Below, one piece after another: positions 54,510-63,970 of a stretch of 64,000 nt of DNA (position 1 is its first letter; every line of letters starts with the position of its first letter). This stretch comes from Planktotalea arctica. GTDB taxonomy: Bacteria > Pseudomonadota > Alphaproteobacteria > Rhodobacterales > Rhodobacteraceae. A model generated the notes under the pieces. The model was not told where the DNA came from. It saw only the letters and a program-made list of their open reading frames with translations, and did no database searches. The stretch is from contig NZ_MUHR01000001.1 of assembly GCF_002105285.1 (NCBI RefSeq), positions 248,001-312,000 on the forward strand, in the 5' to 3' direction. A program made the position numbers and the translations under genes.

Positions 54510-55349
54510 TCACGCAGGGAGGAAAGGTTTCGCTTTCATGCTTGCAGGGATTGGTGCGCCAAGGCGTGTTAAAATCGTCGGGGCGAGTTGCAGTTGATGC
54601 AGATGCGTCTCTGCTTCTGGTCCCTTTGAATCACCAAAATAATAGAGTGCGACGTCCTGTTGCAAAGGGTCGCGCCCCCCATGATGGCCGCGCGCGTCCT
54701 GCCCGTGATCCGCCGTCACCATGACCTCATACCCCATTGCGCGCCAACGCGGGATAAAGGGTGCGAGCATTTCGTCCATCACGAAACATGCGTGATCCAT
54801 TTCATGGCTTTCGTGTTGAAAGCGGTGACCCATCGAATCTAGCGTGCAAGTGTGCAGGATGCCGTAGTTCAGATCGAAACGCCCCGCGAGATTGGTGAGC
54901 GTCGCGAAGATGTCGAGGTCTGACGGTGTCATCTGATTGGCTGCGCCATAGCCCGTCATGGTGTGAAAGCGACCATGGTTGATTGTAGTGCTTTCGGGTT
55001 CGTCGTATTCAATGTCGCGCACGAAATCAAAAGGGTGGCGATTAAAGAACTCGGACCAGAAAGAATGTGTCACCGCTCCCGTGGTGCCGCCAGCTTTTCT
55101 GATTTCAGAAAACAGATCAGGCTTGTCGATGCGAAAGACATTGCCGTTACCCGTGCAGCCATGTTCCTGCGGCGATACACCCGTGTGGATAGAGGCATAG
55201 CAGCTTGCTGAAATCGAAGGCAGCACAGAAGACATCGTCCATTTTTGCGCGGCACCATTATCGACCCAGCCTTCCAGATTGCCGAACAGGCGTGACCAGT
55301 TACGAAGGGGGACACCATCGAGGATGATGAGGAGCAGTTTGCGATCCAT
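54510..55349 (-). CDS. Alkaline phosphatase superfamily (nucleotide pyrophosphatase-like) protein
   Basis: Metal-dependent phosphodiesterase or phosphatase fold, 279 residues. Opens MDRKLLLIILDGVPLRNWSRLFG with the first metal Asp (LDG). The nucleophile region is SVLPSISASCYASIHTGVSPQEHG; the His/Asp metal ligands are in TCTLDSMGHRF and VMVTADHGQDARGHHGG. A GGAGG site precedes the ATG. It lies 42 bp below the double ABC ATPase gene on the same strand and may belong to that operon. Substrate unknown; AlkP members act on phosphate esters, phosphodiesters or sulfate esters. Confidence 0.85.
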   Translation of the reverse strand: MDRKLLLIILDGVPLRNWSRLFGNLEGWVDNGAAQKWTMSSVLPSISASCYASIHTGVSPQEHGCTGNGNVFRIDKPDLFSEIRKAGGTTGAVTHSFWSEFFNRHPFDFVRDIEYDEPESTTINHGRFHTMTGYGAANQMTPSDLDIFATLTNLAGRFDLNYGILHTCTLDSMGHRFQHESHEMDHACFVMDEMLAPFIPRWRAMGYEVMVTADHGQDARGHHGGRDPLQQDVALYYFGDSKGPEAETHLHQLQLAPTILTRLGAPIPASMKAKPFLPA

Positions 55350-55391
55350 GGGAGCCTCCGGCGGGAGTTTTTTTTGGCAAGATGAAGGCGT

Positions 55392-57026
55392 TTAGTTTCC
55401 AGCGCTTTCCATTTTGCGGGTTGCGATAACGTTTTCCAGCCAGCCGAGTTTCATTTCTGGCACGGAACTGAGCAGGAGGTCGGTGTAATCATCAAAGGGC
55501 GGGCTGAGCACTTCGGATTTCGTGCCATAGCGCACAACTTTGCCTTGGTACATCACCGCGATGCTGTCAGCAATTGCGCGAACTGTGGCCAGGTCGTGGG
55601 TGATGAAGAGATATGCCACGTCTTCGCGTTTTTGCAAGTTCAGCAGGAGTTTCAGGATGCCGTCCGCAACCAGTGGATCAAGCGCCGAAGTGACCTCGTC
55701 GCAGATGATCAGCTTGGGCTTCGCGGCCAGCGCGCGCGCGATGCAGACGCGCTGTTTTTGTCCGCCTGAGAGTTCAGCGGGATAGCGATCAATGAACCCA
55801 TCCCCCATCTCGATCTCTTCGAGCAGTTCTGCAATGCGTTTGCGTTTCTCTGCGCCTTTCATGCCGAAATAAAATTCCAGCGGGCGGCCAATGATGGTCC
55901 CAACCGTCTGGCGCGGATTCATCGCGGTATCGGCCATTTGATAGATCATCTGGAGTTCGCGCAGATCTTCGCGCGAGCGGGAAGGTTGATCAGGGCTAAG
56001 CGTGCGATCCACAAACTCGATTGAGCCGCCGCTAGGGGGAAGGAGGCCGGTGATTACCCGCGCCAGCGTGGATTTGCCAGAGCCGGATTCGCCCACGATC
56101 GCTAGTGTTTGACCGGGGGAGATATCAACGCTCACATCGTGCAGAACGTCGAACTTCGTGCCGCGATAGCGCGCTGTAATGTTGCGCACCCGCAGGATAG
56201 GTTCTTGCGGAGCTTTTTCTTCGTGATTGATCGAGCGCACAGAAACCAGCGCTTGCGTATACTCTTCTTGTGGGTGGTTGATGATCTGATCAACCGGGCC
56301 GTATTCGACCATTTCGCCCATTTTCAGGACCATGATGTCATCGCTAACCTGCGCCACCACAGCGAGGTCATGGGTGATATAAAGCGCGGCAACGCCAGTA
56401 TCGCGGATCGCGTCCTTGATCGCGGCAAGCACGTCGATTTGGGTGGTTACATCGAGCGCTGTGGTCGGTTCGTCGAAGACCACGAGATCAGGCTCGGGGC
56501 AAAGCGCGAGAGCGGTCATGCAGCGTTGTAGCTGTCCTCCCGAGACTTGATGTGGATAGCGCGAACCGATGTTGTCGGTATCGGGCAGGCCAAGTTTGGC
56601 GAACAAAAGCCGCGCCTTGGCTTCGGCATCCGATTTGCTGAATTTGCCTTGGCTGACGGCGGCTTCGATCACTTGCTCCATGATCTTCTTGGCAGGGTTG
56701 AAGCTGGCAGCCGCGGATTGCGCCACATAGGTGACTTCCGCGCCGCGCAGCTTGCGTAAATCGCCGATGCCACCTTGAAGGATGTCGCGTCCGTTGACCC
56801 AGACCTCGCCGCCTGTAAGCTCTACGCCACCGCGTCCATAGCCAAGCGCGGACAGGCCAATGGTGGATTTGCCAGCGCCCGATTCACCGATAAGGCCAAG
56901 GACTTTGCCTTTTTCCAATTCAAAATCGACGCCATGCACAATCTCGATCTTATGGGGTTTGGCATCTGGCGGATAGACAGTCGCGCCGATTTTGAGGCCA
57001 CGTACTTTGAGTAGGGGTTCGCTCAT
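55392..57026 (-). CDS. Peptide-type ABC transporter double ATPase
   Basis: ATPase of 544 residues with two nucleotide-binding domains fused, like GsiA/YejF. Opening is MSEPLLKVRGLKIGATVYPP. Domain 1: Walker A GESGAGKST, signature VSGGQLQR, Walker [13 protein letters not shown]. Domain 2: [29 protein letters not shown] (Val replaces Pro in the Walker B extension). The start shares one base with the upstream permease stop (TAATG). It powers the importer encoded above it. Substrate probably peptides or related compounds, judging from the binding protein and S15 hydrolase. Confidence 0.92.
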   Translation of the reverse strand: MSEPLLKVRGLKIGATVYPPDAKPHKIEIVHGVDFELEKGKVLGLIGESGAGKSTIGLSALGYGRGGVELTGGEVWVNGRDILQGGIGDLRKLRGAEVTYVAQSAAASFNPAKKIMEQVIEAAVSQGKFSKSDAEAKARLLFAKLGLPDTDNIGSRYPHQVSGGQLQRCMTALALCPEPDLVVFDEPTTALDVTTQIDVLAAIKDAIRDTGVAALYITHDLAVVAQVSDDIMVLKMGEMVEYGPVDQIINHPQEEYTQALVSVRSINHEEKAPQEPILRVRNITARYRGTKFDVLHDVSVDISPGQTLAIVGESGSGKSTLARVITGLLPPSGGSIEFVDRTLSPDQPSRSREDLRELQMIYQMADTAMNPRQTVGTIIGRPLEFYFGMKGAEKRKRIAELLEEIEMGDGFIDRYPAELSGGQKQRVCIARALAAKPKLIICDEVTSALDPLVADGILKLLLNLQKREDVAYLFITHDLATVRAIADSIAVMYQGKVVRYGTKSEVLSPPFDDYTDLLLSSVPEMKLGWLENVIATRKMESAGN

Positions 57027-57844
57027 TATCCGCGTCCTCCTTTGAGAGAGGTTGTTCTGTTGAGGACCCAGTCCGCGACGAGGTTCACAGAAATCGCGAG
57101 CGTTGCGATTGCAAAGGCAGGGACGAGAGCGGCAGGGATGCCGTATACGATTCCGTCCTTGTTTTCTTTCACGATGCCGCCCCAATCTGCGCCGGGAGGC
57201 TGAACGCCAAGGCCAAGGAACGAAAGGGTTGAGACGAAGAGCACGGCAAAGATGAAGCGCAGGCCCATTTCAGCGACCAGCGGAGAAAGCGCGTTTGGAA
57301 GGATTTCTCGAAAGATGATCCAGTTGCGCCGCTCACCGCGCAGGGTTGCGGCTTCTACGTAGTCCATAACGTTGATATCCACCGCGACCGCTCGTGACAG
57401 GCGGTAAACGCGGGTTGAATCGAGCAGACCCATGACGATGATCAGAACCGGGATCGTGACGGGCATGACCGACAGAACCACCAAAGCGAAGATCAAAGAG
57501 GGGATAGACATGATCAAATCCACGAAGCGTGAAATTGCTTGATCTACCCAGCCGCCCATGACTGCGGCTAAAAGACCAAGACAAGAGCCAAGCGTGAAGC
57601 TTAGGATTGTCGCCGCCGTTGCAATGAAGATTGTCGTGCGCCCGCCGTAAATCATCCGGCTGAGCAAATCGCGCCCGATGCTGTCGGTGCCGAGCCAATG
57701 CTTTGTAGAGGCAGGCTCCCAAACATCGCCAACGGCTTCGGCCATGCCGTAGGGCGCAATCCAAGGGGCGAAAATGGCGATGAAGAAATAGAGGCCAGTG
57801 AAGAACAGACCGATGAGGGCGGATATGGGGATATTCTTGAACAT
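57026..57844 (-). CDS. Peptide-type ABC transporter permease (DppC-like)
   Basis: Inner-membrane permease of 272 residues, starting MFKNIPISALIGLFFTGLYFFIAIFAPWIAPYG. GTDSIGRDLLSRMIYGGRT is the DppC signature; the EAA loop is YVEAATLRGERRNWIIFREILPNA. A hairpin lies upstream of it, close to the stop of the partner permease. It overlaps the ATPase start by one base. Confidence 0.93.
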   Translation of the reverse strand: MFKNIPISALIGLFFTGLYFFIAIFAPWIAPYGMAEAVGDVWEPASTKHWLGTDSIGRDLLSRMIYGGRTTIFIATAATILSFTLGSCLGLLAAVMGGWVDQAISRFVDLIMSIPSLIFALVVLSVMPVTIPVLIIVMGLLDSTRVYRLSRAVAVDINVMDYVEAATLRGERRNWIIFREILPNALSPLVAEMGLRFIFAVLFVSTLSFLGLGVQPPGADWGGIVKENKDGIVYGIPAALVPAFAIATLAISVNLVADWVLNRTTSLKGGRG

Positions 57845-57931
57845 GTCAGACGTCCTCGCGGCGTGAGCGCACAATTATTGCCGGGTGCCGGAGTCCGCGT
57901 GTTTTCTTCGCTAACAAGCCCGCTCCGCACG

Positions 57932-57958
57932 AAATGAGTTTTCTATGTAAACTCATTT
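57932..57958. repeat. Inverted repeat between the two permease genes
   Basis: AAATGAGTTT (57932-57941) and AAACTCATTT (57949-57958) form a perfect 10-bp stem with a 7-base loop. The right arm includes the stop codon of the dppB-like gene. On the minus strand no T run follows, so it is more likely an mRNA stabiliser or attenuator than a terminator. Confidence 0.55.
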
Positions 57959-58909
57959 TGGGTGCCGCAAACGCGGGTTGGCGAGAATGGATACGATGTC
58001 AGCAACCATGTTGAGGCAGATATAGACGGCCGCAAACACGAGGCCGCAGGCCTGCACCACAGGCACGTCACGCTTGGCAACGTGATCGACCAAATATTGC
58101 CCCATACCGGGGTAAACGAAGACGACTTCGACTACGACAACGCCCACGACAAGGTAGGCGAGGTTGAGCATGACCACATTAACAATAGGCGCGATGGCAT
58201 TTGGAAAGGCGTGACGCGCGATAACCTGAAAGCTGCTGAGCCCTTTAAGTTCCGCCGTCTCGATATAAGCCGATTGCATCACATTCAGGATCGCCGCGCG
58301 GGTCATGCGCATCATATGCGCGAGTACAACGAGTGTTAGAACGGTGACGGGCAGTGCGATCGCATGGAGCTTTTCACCAAGGCTCATAGAGTCGTTGATC
58401 ATTGCGACAGAGGGCGCCCAACCGAGTTTGACGCCGACGAAATACATCAAAACGTAGCCAATCAGGAATTCGGGGATCGAGATGGATGCGAGCGTGACGC
58501 CGGAAATCAGCTTGTCAGGCCAGCGGTCTTTGTAGCGTACAGCCAGCAGGCCCAGGAAAATGGCAAGGGGCACGGAAATGACGGCGGCCCAGAAGGCAAG
58601 GAAGAGCGTATTGCCAAGGCGGCGACCCATGGAAGTCGCAATGTCCTGTCCGTTGGTGAGGGCAACCCCGAGATCGCCTTGGATGGCGCTACCGAGCCAG
58701 CTGAAATAGCGGCTCAAGGCAGGCTCGCTCAGGCCTAATTCTTCGCGTAGATTGGCCAGCGCCTCTGGGGTCGCAGATTGGCCTAGAATAGATTGCGCTA
58801 CGTCGCCGGGCAGAATTTGCGTGCCGACAAAGATGAGGGCAGACGCTGCGAGGAGGAGGAGGAGTCCCAGCGCCAAGCGCTGGGAAACCAATTTCAAAAT
58901 CGGGTGCAT
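57953..58909 (-). CDS. Peptide-type ABC transporter permease (DppB-like)
   Basis: Inner-membrane permease of 318 residues. MHPILKLVSQRLALGLLLLLAASALIFVGTQILPGDVAQ is the usual DppB opening, with the LREELGLSEPALSRYFSWLG segment and EAA loop (YIETAELKGLSSFQVIARHAFPNA). It lies 15 bp below the binding protein gene. Its stop codon is inside a 10-bp stem-loop that separates it from the next permease gene by 108 bp. Confidence 0.93.
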   Translation of the reverse strand: MHPILKLVSQRLALGLLLLLAASALIFVGTQILPGDVAQSILGQSATPEALANLREELGLSEPALSRYFSWLGSAIQGDLGVALTNGQDIATSMGRRLGNTLFLAFWAAVISVPLAIFLGLLAVRYKDRWPDKLISGVTLASISIPEFLIGYVLMYFVGVKLGWAPSVAMINDSMSLGEKLHAIALPVTVLTLVVLAHMMRMTRAAILNVMQSAYIETAELKGLSSFQVIARHAFPNAIAPIVNVVMLNLAYLVVGVVVVEVVFVYPGMGQYLVDHVAKRDVPVVQACGLVFAAVYICLNMVADIVSILANPRLRHPK

Positions 58910-58924
58910 ATGCTGAGCCCCGAC

Positions 58925-60508
58925 CTATGCAAACCACAACTTGCGTGTGACCTGACCGTTCATCAGCTCGCCGTTGGGATCTACATCCCAACCGACCAGC
59001 TTGTCGCTGACGCCGTCGATGAAGTCGTTGAACATCGGGCAGATGAGACCGCCCTGATCGCGCACGAGCATGCCCATTTCAGAATAGAGCGCCTTGCGCT
59101 TTGTTACGTCCAACTCGGCCTTTGCTTCGATCAGCTTGGCATCAAACTCCGGGTTGTTGAAGTTTGTGTCGTTCCAGTCCGCGCTCGACAGATAGGCCGT
59201 CGAATACATCTGGTCCTGCACAGGGCGACCGCCCCAATAGGAGGCACAGAAAGGCTGGACGTTCCAGACTTCGGACCAGTAGCCATCGTTCGGCTCGCGC
59301 TTGATTTCGAGCGGAATGCCAGCTGCGGCTGCCGATTGCTGGAAGAGCTGCGCTGCATCGACCGCACCGGGGAAGGCACCGTCAGCCGTGCGCAGGATAA
59401 TGGGCGAGCCATCATGACCGGACTTGGCGTAATGCTCCTTGGCCTTGTCGATATCATATGTGCGCTGCTCGATCGAGCTGTCGAACAAAGGATATGCCGC
59501 GTTGATGGGCATGTCGTTGCCAACAGAGCCGTAGCCGCGCAGGATTTTCTCGACCATCTCTTCACGGTTGATCGCGTATTTGAGCGCGAGGCGCAATTCG
59601 TTGTTGTCGAACGGCGCGGTGTCCGTGTGCATGATGAACACATAGTGACCACGGCCCGGCGTGGATTGAACCGATACCCCAGGCGCGCGCGCCAGAAGGC
59701 CGGCGATCTTTGGCTCGAGACGGTTAATCAGTTGAACCTGACCCGACTGAAGCGCAGCGGTACGCGCCGTGGCGTCGTTGATCGCGAGGATTTCGACCGA
59801 ATCGAAATGCGCGTCGTCGCCCCAGTAGTTTGCGTGCTTGGAGTACATGTGACGTACGCCCGGCTCGTTGACTTCCATCTTGTAGGGGCCTGTGCCGATG
59901 CCGGCCGCAGGATTGTCCATGCCGCCGCCCGGCTGAATGACCAGGTGGTAGTCGGACATCAGATAGGGCAGGTCTGCGTTGGCATCTTTTAGCGTGATCG
60001 AGAACGTGTCACCGTCGACCTTCATGCTCTCGATGTTCTTCATGACGCCGAGGGCACCAGACTTGGAATCCTCGTTCGAATGACGTTCCATCGTTTTCAG
60101 AACGTCATCGCCGGTCATCGTCTTGCCGTTATGGAATTCGACACCCTGGCGCAGCTTGAACATCCATGTTTTCGCGTCTGGTGTGCTTTCGACGCTTGTT
60201 GCGAGGCGCGGTTCGATCTCGCCCGTGGGGGAAACCTCAACCAGCGTGTCGCCGAATTGACGGCCGTTGTGATAGGGGACCTGACTTGCCCAGGTCGCGG
60301 GATCGAGCGAGTTGGTGCTCTCGCCGCCGGTGGAGCCGATCTTCAGATCGCCGCCCTTTTTGGGGCCGTCTGCATATGCGGCGCTCGCGAACATTGTGCT
60401 GGCGGCAGCGGCACTGACGCCCAGAGCTGAAGCCTTGCCCATGAAGTCACGGCGTGAAAGTTTGCCGGCGCCTGCGCGCTTGGCCAGATAGTCGAGTTGA
60501 TCTTGCAT
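58925..60508 (-). CDS. Peptide-type ABC transporter substrate-binding protein, Tat-exported
   Basis: Family 5 binding protein of 527 residues. The N-terminus has a twin-arginine signal (SRRDFMGKASALGVSAAAA with Arg19-Arg20) ending near ASAAYA, so it is probably exported folded by Tat. Conserved blocks are SLDPATWASQVPYHNGRQFGDTLVE, GTGPYKMEVNEPGVRH, LRLALKYAINREEMVEKIL and PLFDSSIEQRTYDIDKAKEHYAKSG. It is the binding protein of the following permease-permease-ATPase set. Peptide-like cargo is inferred from the family. Confidence 0.93.
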   Translation of the reverse strand: MQDQLDYLAKRAGAGKLSRRDFMGKASALGVSAAAASTMFASAAYADGPKKGGDLKIGSTGGESTNSLDPATWASQVPYHNGRQFGDTLVEVSPTGEIEPRLATSVESTPDAKTWMFKLRQGVEFHNGKTMTGDDVLKTMERHSNEDSKSGALGVMKNIESMKVDGDTFSITLKDANADLPYLMSDYHLVIQPGGGMDNPAAGIGTGPYKMEVNEPGVRHMYSKHANYWGDDAHFDSVEILAINDATARTAALQSGQVQLINRLEPKIAGLLARAPGVSVQSTPGRGHYVFIMHTDTAPFDNNELRLALKYAINREEMVEKILRGYGSVGNDMPINAAYPLFDSSIEQRTYDIDKAKEHYAKSGHDGSPIILRTADGAFPGAVDAAQLFQQSAAAAGIPLEIKREPNDGYWSEVWNVQPFCASYWGGRPVQDQMYSTAYLSSADWNDTNFNNPEFDAKLIEAKAELDVTKRKALYSEMGMLVRDQGGLICPMFNDFIDGVSDKLVGWDVDPNGELMNGQVTRKLWFA

Positions 60509-60641
60509 AGAAGTCTCCCAGTTTCGATTTCTTTATCCGCCGCTCCTGGATCGGGCAGGCGGTTTGCAGAGTTACGTCGTTAACGTTGCGGATTGTGTCG
60601 CAGCTATCAAGGTCTATTTCCATTTTTAGAGGGTTGCACCG

Positions 60642-62633
60642 CTAGAGGTTGTCCCGAAGAATGCTACGTTGCACGTCTTTTTCGAACACAAGTACGTTAT
60701 TCTCGTAGGCTTCCATTCGTCCGCTCAGGTGAAAATGTGTCGCGTCCGCGTACATTTCGGACATGGCCTCGGTGCGCAGGGCGATTCCGTCACGCTCCAA
60801 TTCGTCGCTCCAGTGGGTCCTGGCATTGGCGCTCAGGGGATCATCGGGATTGATGAAATACCACTCGCGCGCAATAGAGCCGTTGATGAGGCCGTGATCG
60901 CTATCTTTGACTTTGCCGAAATCATCCACGATTTCCAGTGTAACGATGCCTGTGGTCCAGTCGGTTGTGGTTTTGCGGCTGTTTGATGCTTCGCGGATCG
61001 TTTCGGTCTGCCAAGGGGTGTCCGCTTCGGGCTTTTCGAAGGTCCATTCGTCAGTGTTACCGCTCGGGCGCATGGGAATGCTGATGGCCCCTTTTGAGAG
61101 CGTGAGCGTGGTCACTTCGGGGGAGGGCCAGATCAGTGGCCAGTAGGCGGTGGAAATCGCGATGCCAAGGCGATGCCCCGCGGGCAGGCGATAGGCGATG
61201 TGATCAAGATCAAGCATGACCTCTTCCGCCCTATCAGGCGTCATCGGTTGCGGCGCAGAGTGGCTGCTGCGGTGCGTCAGGTTGAGGACACCGTAGGTGA
61301 TCCGTGCGCTCGCGCCATTGGGTTGAATATCGAGCAGTCGGACGGCGATCTGGCCTTGTGGTCTGTCACAGCTAAGCGTGAGTTTGATTTGCGGCGCGCC
61401 GACGATATCGCGGCTTTCCAGCAGCGGCTCGGTTTGAAAAACAGCCGACAAGGCGTCGTCGCCGCGTTGATCATCGGGAAGTTCGGGGCCGAGCCAGATC
61501 GCGCAATATTCGCCCGAATGCGCGCCGCAGGTTTGTGGTGAATTGATCGTTTTGGAGAGTGACGCAGGCGTCTTTTGCAGGCCCGTGTCAGACAAATGCC
61601 ACGTCTCGCGCGGCAAGGTCGAAGGTTTGTCATTGATTGCCAGCCATCTGCCGGGCCGCTCCGTGTACCATGATTTTGGCGCTACGGACTCCATGAGGTA
61701 GGGGCGGTAGAGCGGATCGTTTTGAACGCCCGTGTCCTCTTCTTTGAGCCAGTGATCCCACCAGCGCAGCGCCTCTTGGAGAAAGCCAATGCGTGGCTCG
61801 GGAATGGCAAAATGCGGGTATTTGTGAACCCAAGGACCGATAATGGCTTTTGCAGGCGCGGTGAGGTTTTCGATCAGCGCGGGGGGCGCGTTTTTGTAGG
61901 CATCGCCCCAACCGCCAATGGCGAGAGTGGCGGCTTTGATCGCCGAGTAATCTTCGCAAACAGAGCCATGCTCCCAATAGGTATCGCGGCGCTGATGTTC
62001 GAGCCATTTAGCGGCAAGGAAGGGTTCGTTTTCCAAGCGATCCATCCAGATTTCGCGCCAGTCATCGGGACGTAGTATCGGGTCGGGCGCTTTGGAGGAA
62101 TAGGACCACATGGTGCCGCCCCAGCCAAGGTTCTCGTTGAGCAGGCAACCGCCTTTGTAGTGGATGTCGTCTGCATAACGATCAACTGTGGAGCACAGCG
62201 TGATGATCGCTTTTAGGGCTTCGGGCTGGAGCGCAGCAACTTGCAAGGCGTTGAAACCGCCCCAGCTGATGCCCATCATCCCGACTGTGCCGGAGCACCA
62301 CGGTTGAGCTGCAAGCCAGTTGATCGTTTCGACCGCATCGGAGAGTTCCTGCGGGCTATACTCGTCCTCCATCACCCCTTCGCTGTCACCGTTGCCGCGC
62401 ATGTCGGCGCGGATGCACGCATAGCCGCGCTTGGCGAAATAGGGATGGGTCAGGCAATCGCGCCCTGTAGTTCCATCGCGTTTTCGATACGGCAGGAACT
62501 CAAGGATCGCAGGGACCGGTGCCTCGGCGGCGTCTACCGGAATCCAAGTGCGTGCGGATAGGCGGGTGCCATCGGCCATGGTAATCCCGAGGTCGGGATT
62601 TTCGGTGATGTCGCGCAGGATGTTCGATGTCAT
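60642..62633 (-). CDS. CocE/NonD-type S15 hydrolase (X-Pro dipeptidyl-peptidase family)
   Basis: Serine hydrolase of 663 residues. The N-terminal alpha/beta domain has LPYRKRDGTTGRDCLTHPYFAKRGYACIRADMRGNGDSEG, the conserved S15 start, and nucleophile GMMGISWGGFNALQ (Ser123). The acid and His are expected in the DPLYRPYLMES and HKYPHFAIPEPR areas. The C-terminal part is the jelly-roll domain (QIKLTLSCDRPQGQIAVRLLDI). Substrates are acylated amines or X-Pro peptides. It sits upstream of the peptide importer on the same strand (133 bp gap), so imported substrates may be cleaved by it; no signal peptide is seen, so it is cytoplasmic. Confidence 0.9.
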   Translation of the reverse strand: MTSNILRDITENPDLGITMADGTRLSARTWIPVDAAEAPVPAILEFLPYRKRDGTTGRDCLTHPYFAKRGYACIRADMRGNGDSEGVMEDEYSPQELSDAVETINWLAAQPWCSGTVGMMGISWGGFNALQVAALQPEALKAIITLCSTVDRYADDIHYKGGCLLNENLGWGGTMWSYSSKAPDPILRPDDWREIWMDRLENEPFLAAKWLEHQRRDTYWEHGSVCEDYSAIKAATLAIGGWGDAYKNAPPALIENLTAPAKAIIGPWVHKYPHFAIPEPRIGFLQEALRWWDHWLKEEDTGVQNDPLYRPYLMESVAPKSWYTERPGRWLAINDKPSTLPRETWHLSDTGLQKTPASLSKTINSPQTCGAHSGEYCAIWLGPELPDDQRGDDALSAVFQTEPLLESRDIVGAPQIKLTLSCDRPQGQIAVRLLDIQPNGASARITYGVLNLTHRSSHSAPQPMTPDRAEEVMLDLDHIAYRLPAGHRLGIAISTAYWPLIWPSPEVTTLTLSKGAISIPMRPSGNTDEWTFEKPEADTPWQTETIREASNSRKTTTDWTTGIVTLEIVDDFGKVKDSDHGLINGSIAREWYFINPDDPLSANARTHWSDELERDGIALRTEAMSEMYADATHFHLSGRMEAYENNVLVFEKDVQRSILRDNL

Positions 62634-62777
62634 AGCCCATGGTTCAACGCCGCGCCGCGCGAGTCAAGCTGATCTGGATGTGCATGCAGAGCATGCGCTT
62701 GACGAGCCGCTAACGCGGCGGTTTGGGGCGCTGCCCCAAGCTCCGAGGTATTTCGGGACCAAAGAAGAGTGGACAAG

Positions 62778-62802
62778 AAAAAGCCCGGCGCGAGGGCCGG
62801 GC
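62778..62802 (-). terminator. Rho-independent terminator of the ATP synthase genes
   Basis: GCCCGGC (62783-62789) and GCCGGGC (62796-62802) form a 7-bp stem with a GCGAGG loop. On the minus strand it is followed by TTTTTC. It is 27 bp below the atpF stop, matching the end of the F0 operon. Confidence 0.85.
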
Positions 62803-62828
62803 GAATTCGTGACAAGTTGTCAGTGTGT

Positions 62829-63389
62829 TCAGTGCAATTTAGCGGAAACTTCGCCGATTGCATCGTCGATGAGGGCTGTTGCGTCCTTTGCCGTCATCTG
62901 TTTGGCGATCACGTCGTTCGCAGCGGCGATTGCGACGGTTATGGCCGCATCGCGGACTTCCTTGACGGCGCCGGCTTGTGCAGAAGCTATCTGGTCTTCG
63001 GCAGCAGCAAGGCGGCGTTTGATCGAGAGTGCGAGATCTTCTTTGGCCTGATCGGCTGCAAGGCTTGCATCCTTCTTGGCGGCAGCGACAATGCGATCGG
63101 CTTGTTCCTGCACTTCTTTCTGCTTGCGCTCGTACGATGCAAGAAGGGCTTGTGCCTCTTCGCGCAGTGCCTTGGCTTCATCGATGTCATCACGGATGCC
63201 GATGGCGCGTTTGTCGAGCAAACCACCCAGCAAGGCGGGCACTTTGAAGTAGAACAGAACGCCAATAAACGTGAGGAAACCGAGCAGAACAACGAAGTCG
63301 GTGTTGGCGAGTGAGAAGAACGGGCCGGATGCAGCAAGTGCAGGCTGGGCCGAAACGCTCAAGAGGAGTGCGAGTGCTTTGATGCGCAT
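62829..63389 (-). CDS. atpF: ATP synthase F0 subunit b
   Basis: Stalk subunit of the F0F1 ATP synthase, 186 residues. Residues 1-20 ([19 protein letters not shown]) look like a cleavable or anchor segment, unusual for b subunits but normal in alphaproteobacteria; the membrane helix follows ([19 protein letters not shown]). The remaining residues are a long acidic/basic coiled coil ([36 protein letters not shown]). It is 4 bp below atpF', so translation is coupled, and ends the cluster before a terminator. Confidence 0.94.
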   Translation of the reverse strand: MRIKALALLLSVSAQPALAASGPFFSLANTDFVVLLGFLTFIGVLFYFKVPALLGGLLDKRAIGIRDDIDEAKALREEAQALLASYERKQKEVQEQADRIVAAAKKDASLAADQAKEDLALSIKRRLAAAEDQIASAQAGAVKEVRDAAITVAIAAANDVIAKQMTAKDATALIDDAIGEVSAKLH

Positions 63390-63393
63390 GGCC

Positions 63394-63939
63394 TTATCCT
63401 TTCAAGCGGGCAGCGACAGCCGCGCCCACGTCTTTTGCCGAAGCCTTGCCACCCAACGCGGAAACCAGTTCGGCTGCGGTGTCTTTGGCAACTTCCTCAA
63501 CGCTTGCGAGCGCGCCTGCACGGATTTCGGCGATTGCCGCTTCCGATTCAGAAGTCTTCGCGGCGATTTCTGAATCTGCCTTGGCAATCGCCACATTCAG
63601 ATCAGCTTGAATCTCTGCTTTCGCACTGGCGACGATGTTCTGTGCTTCTGCACGCGCATCGGCGAGGGCCTTGTTGTAGGCGTCTTCTGCCTCGAGCGCT
63701 TTGGCTTTGAGGTTTTCGGCCGCGGCGATGTCGTTGGTAATCGTTCCCTGACGTTCTGCCAGAACCGATGCGATGCGGGGCAGCGCGATGCGGGACAAGA
63801 CAAGAAAGATCACTACAAGAGTGAGAACGAGCCAGAAAATCTGGTTTGGAAACCATTCAAAGCAAAGTTGCGGCATACCGATGGCAGAGCCATAGGAATC
63901 CACGCATGAGCTGACGGCACCTGTAGTTTCGGTAGCCAT
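63394..63939 (-). CDS. ATP synthase F0 subunit b' (AtpX)
   Basis: Second peripheral stalk subunit of 181 residues, as in photosynthetic bacteria and alphaproteobacteria where b and b' form a heterodimer. After the short N-terminus with [13 protein letters not shown], the helix is [27 protein letters not shown]. The rest is a heptad coiled coil rich in Ala, Glu and Lys ([41 protein letters not shown]). Pairing with atpF downstream confirms the assignment. atpB and atpE would lie just outside the right edge. Confidence 0.93.
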   Translation of the reverse strand: MATETTGAVSSCVDSYGSAIGMPQLCFEWFPNQIFWLVLTLVVIFLVLSRIALPRIASVLAERQGTITNDIAAAENLKAKALEAEDAYNKALADARAEAQNIVASAKAEIQADLNVAIAKADSEIAAKTSESEAAIAEIRAGALASVEEVAKDTAAELVSALGGKASAKDVGAAVAARLKG

Positions 63940-63970
63940 GTTCGTCCTCCGTCGGAACTTTTCTCTACAT

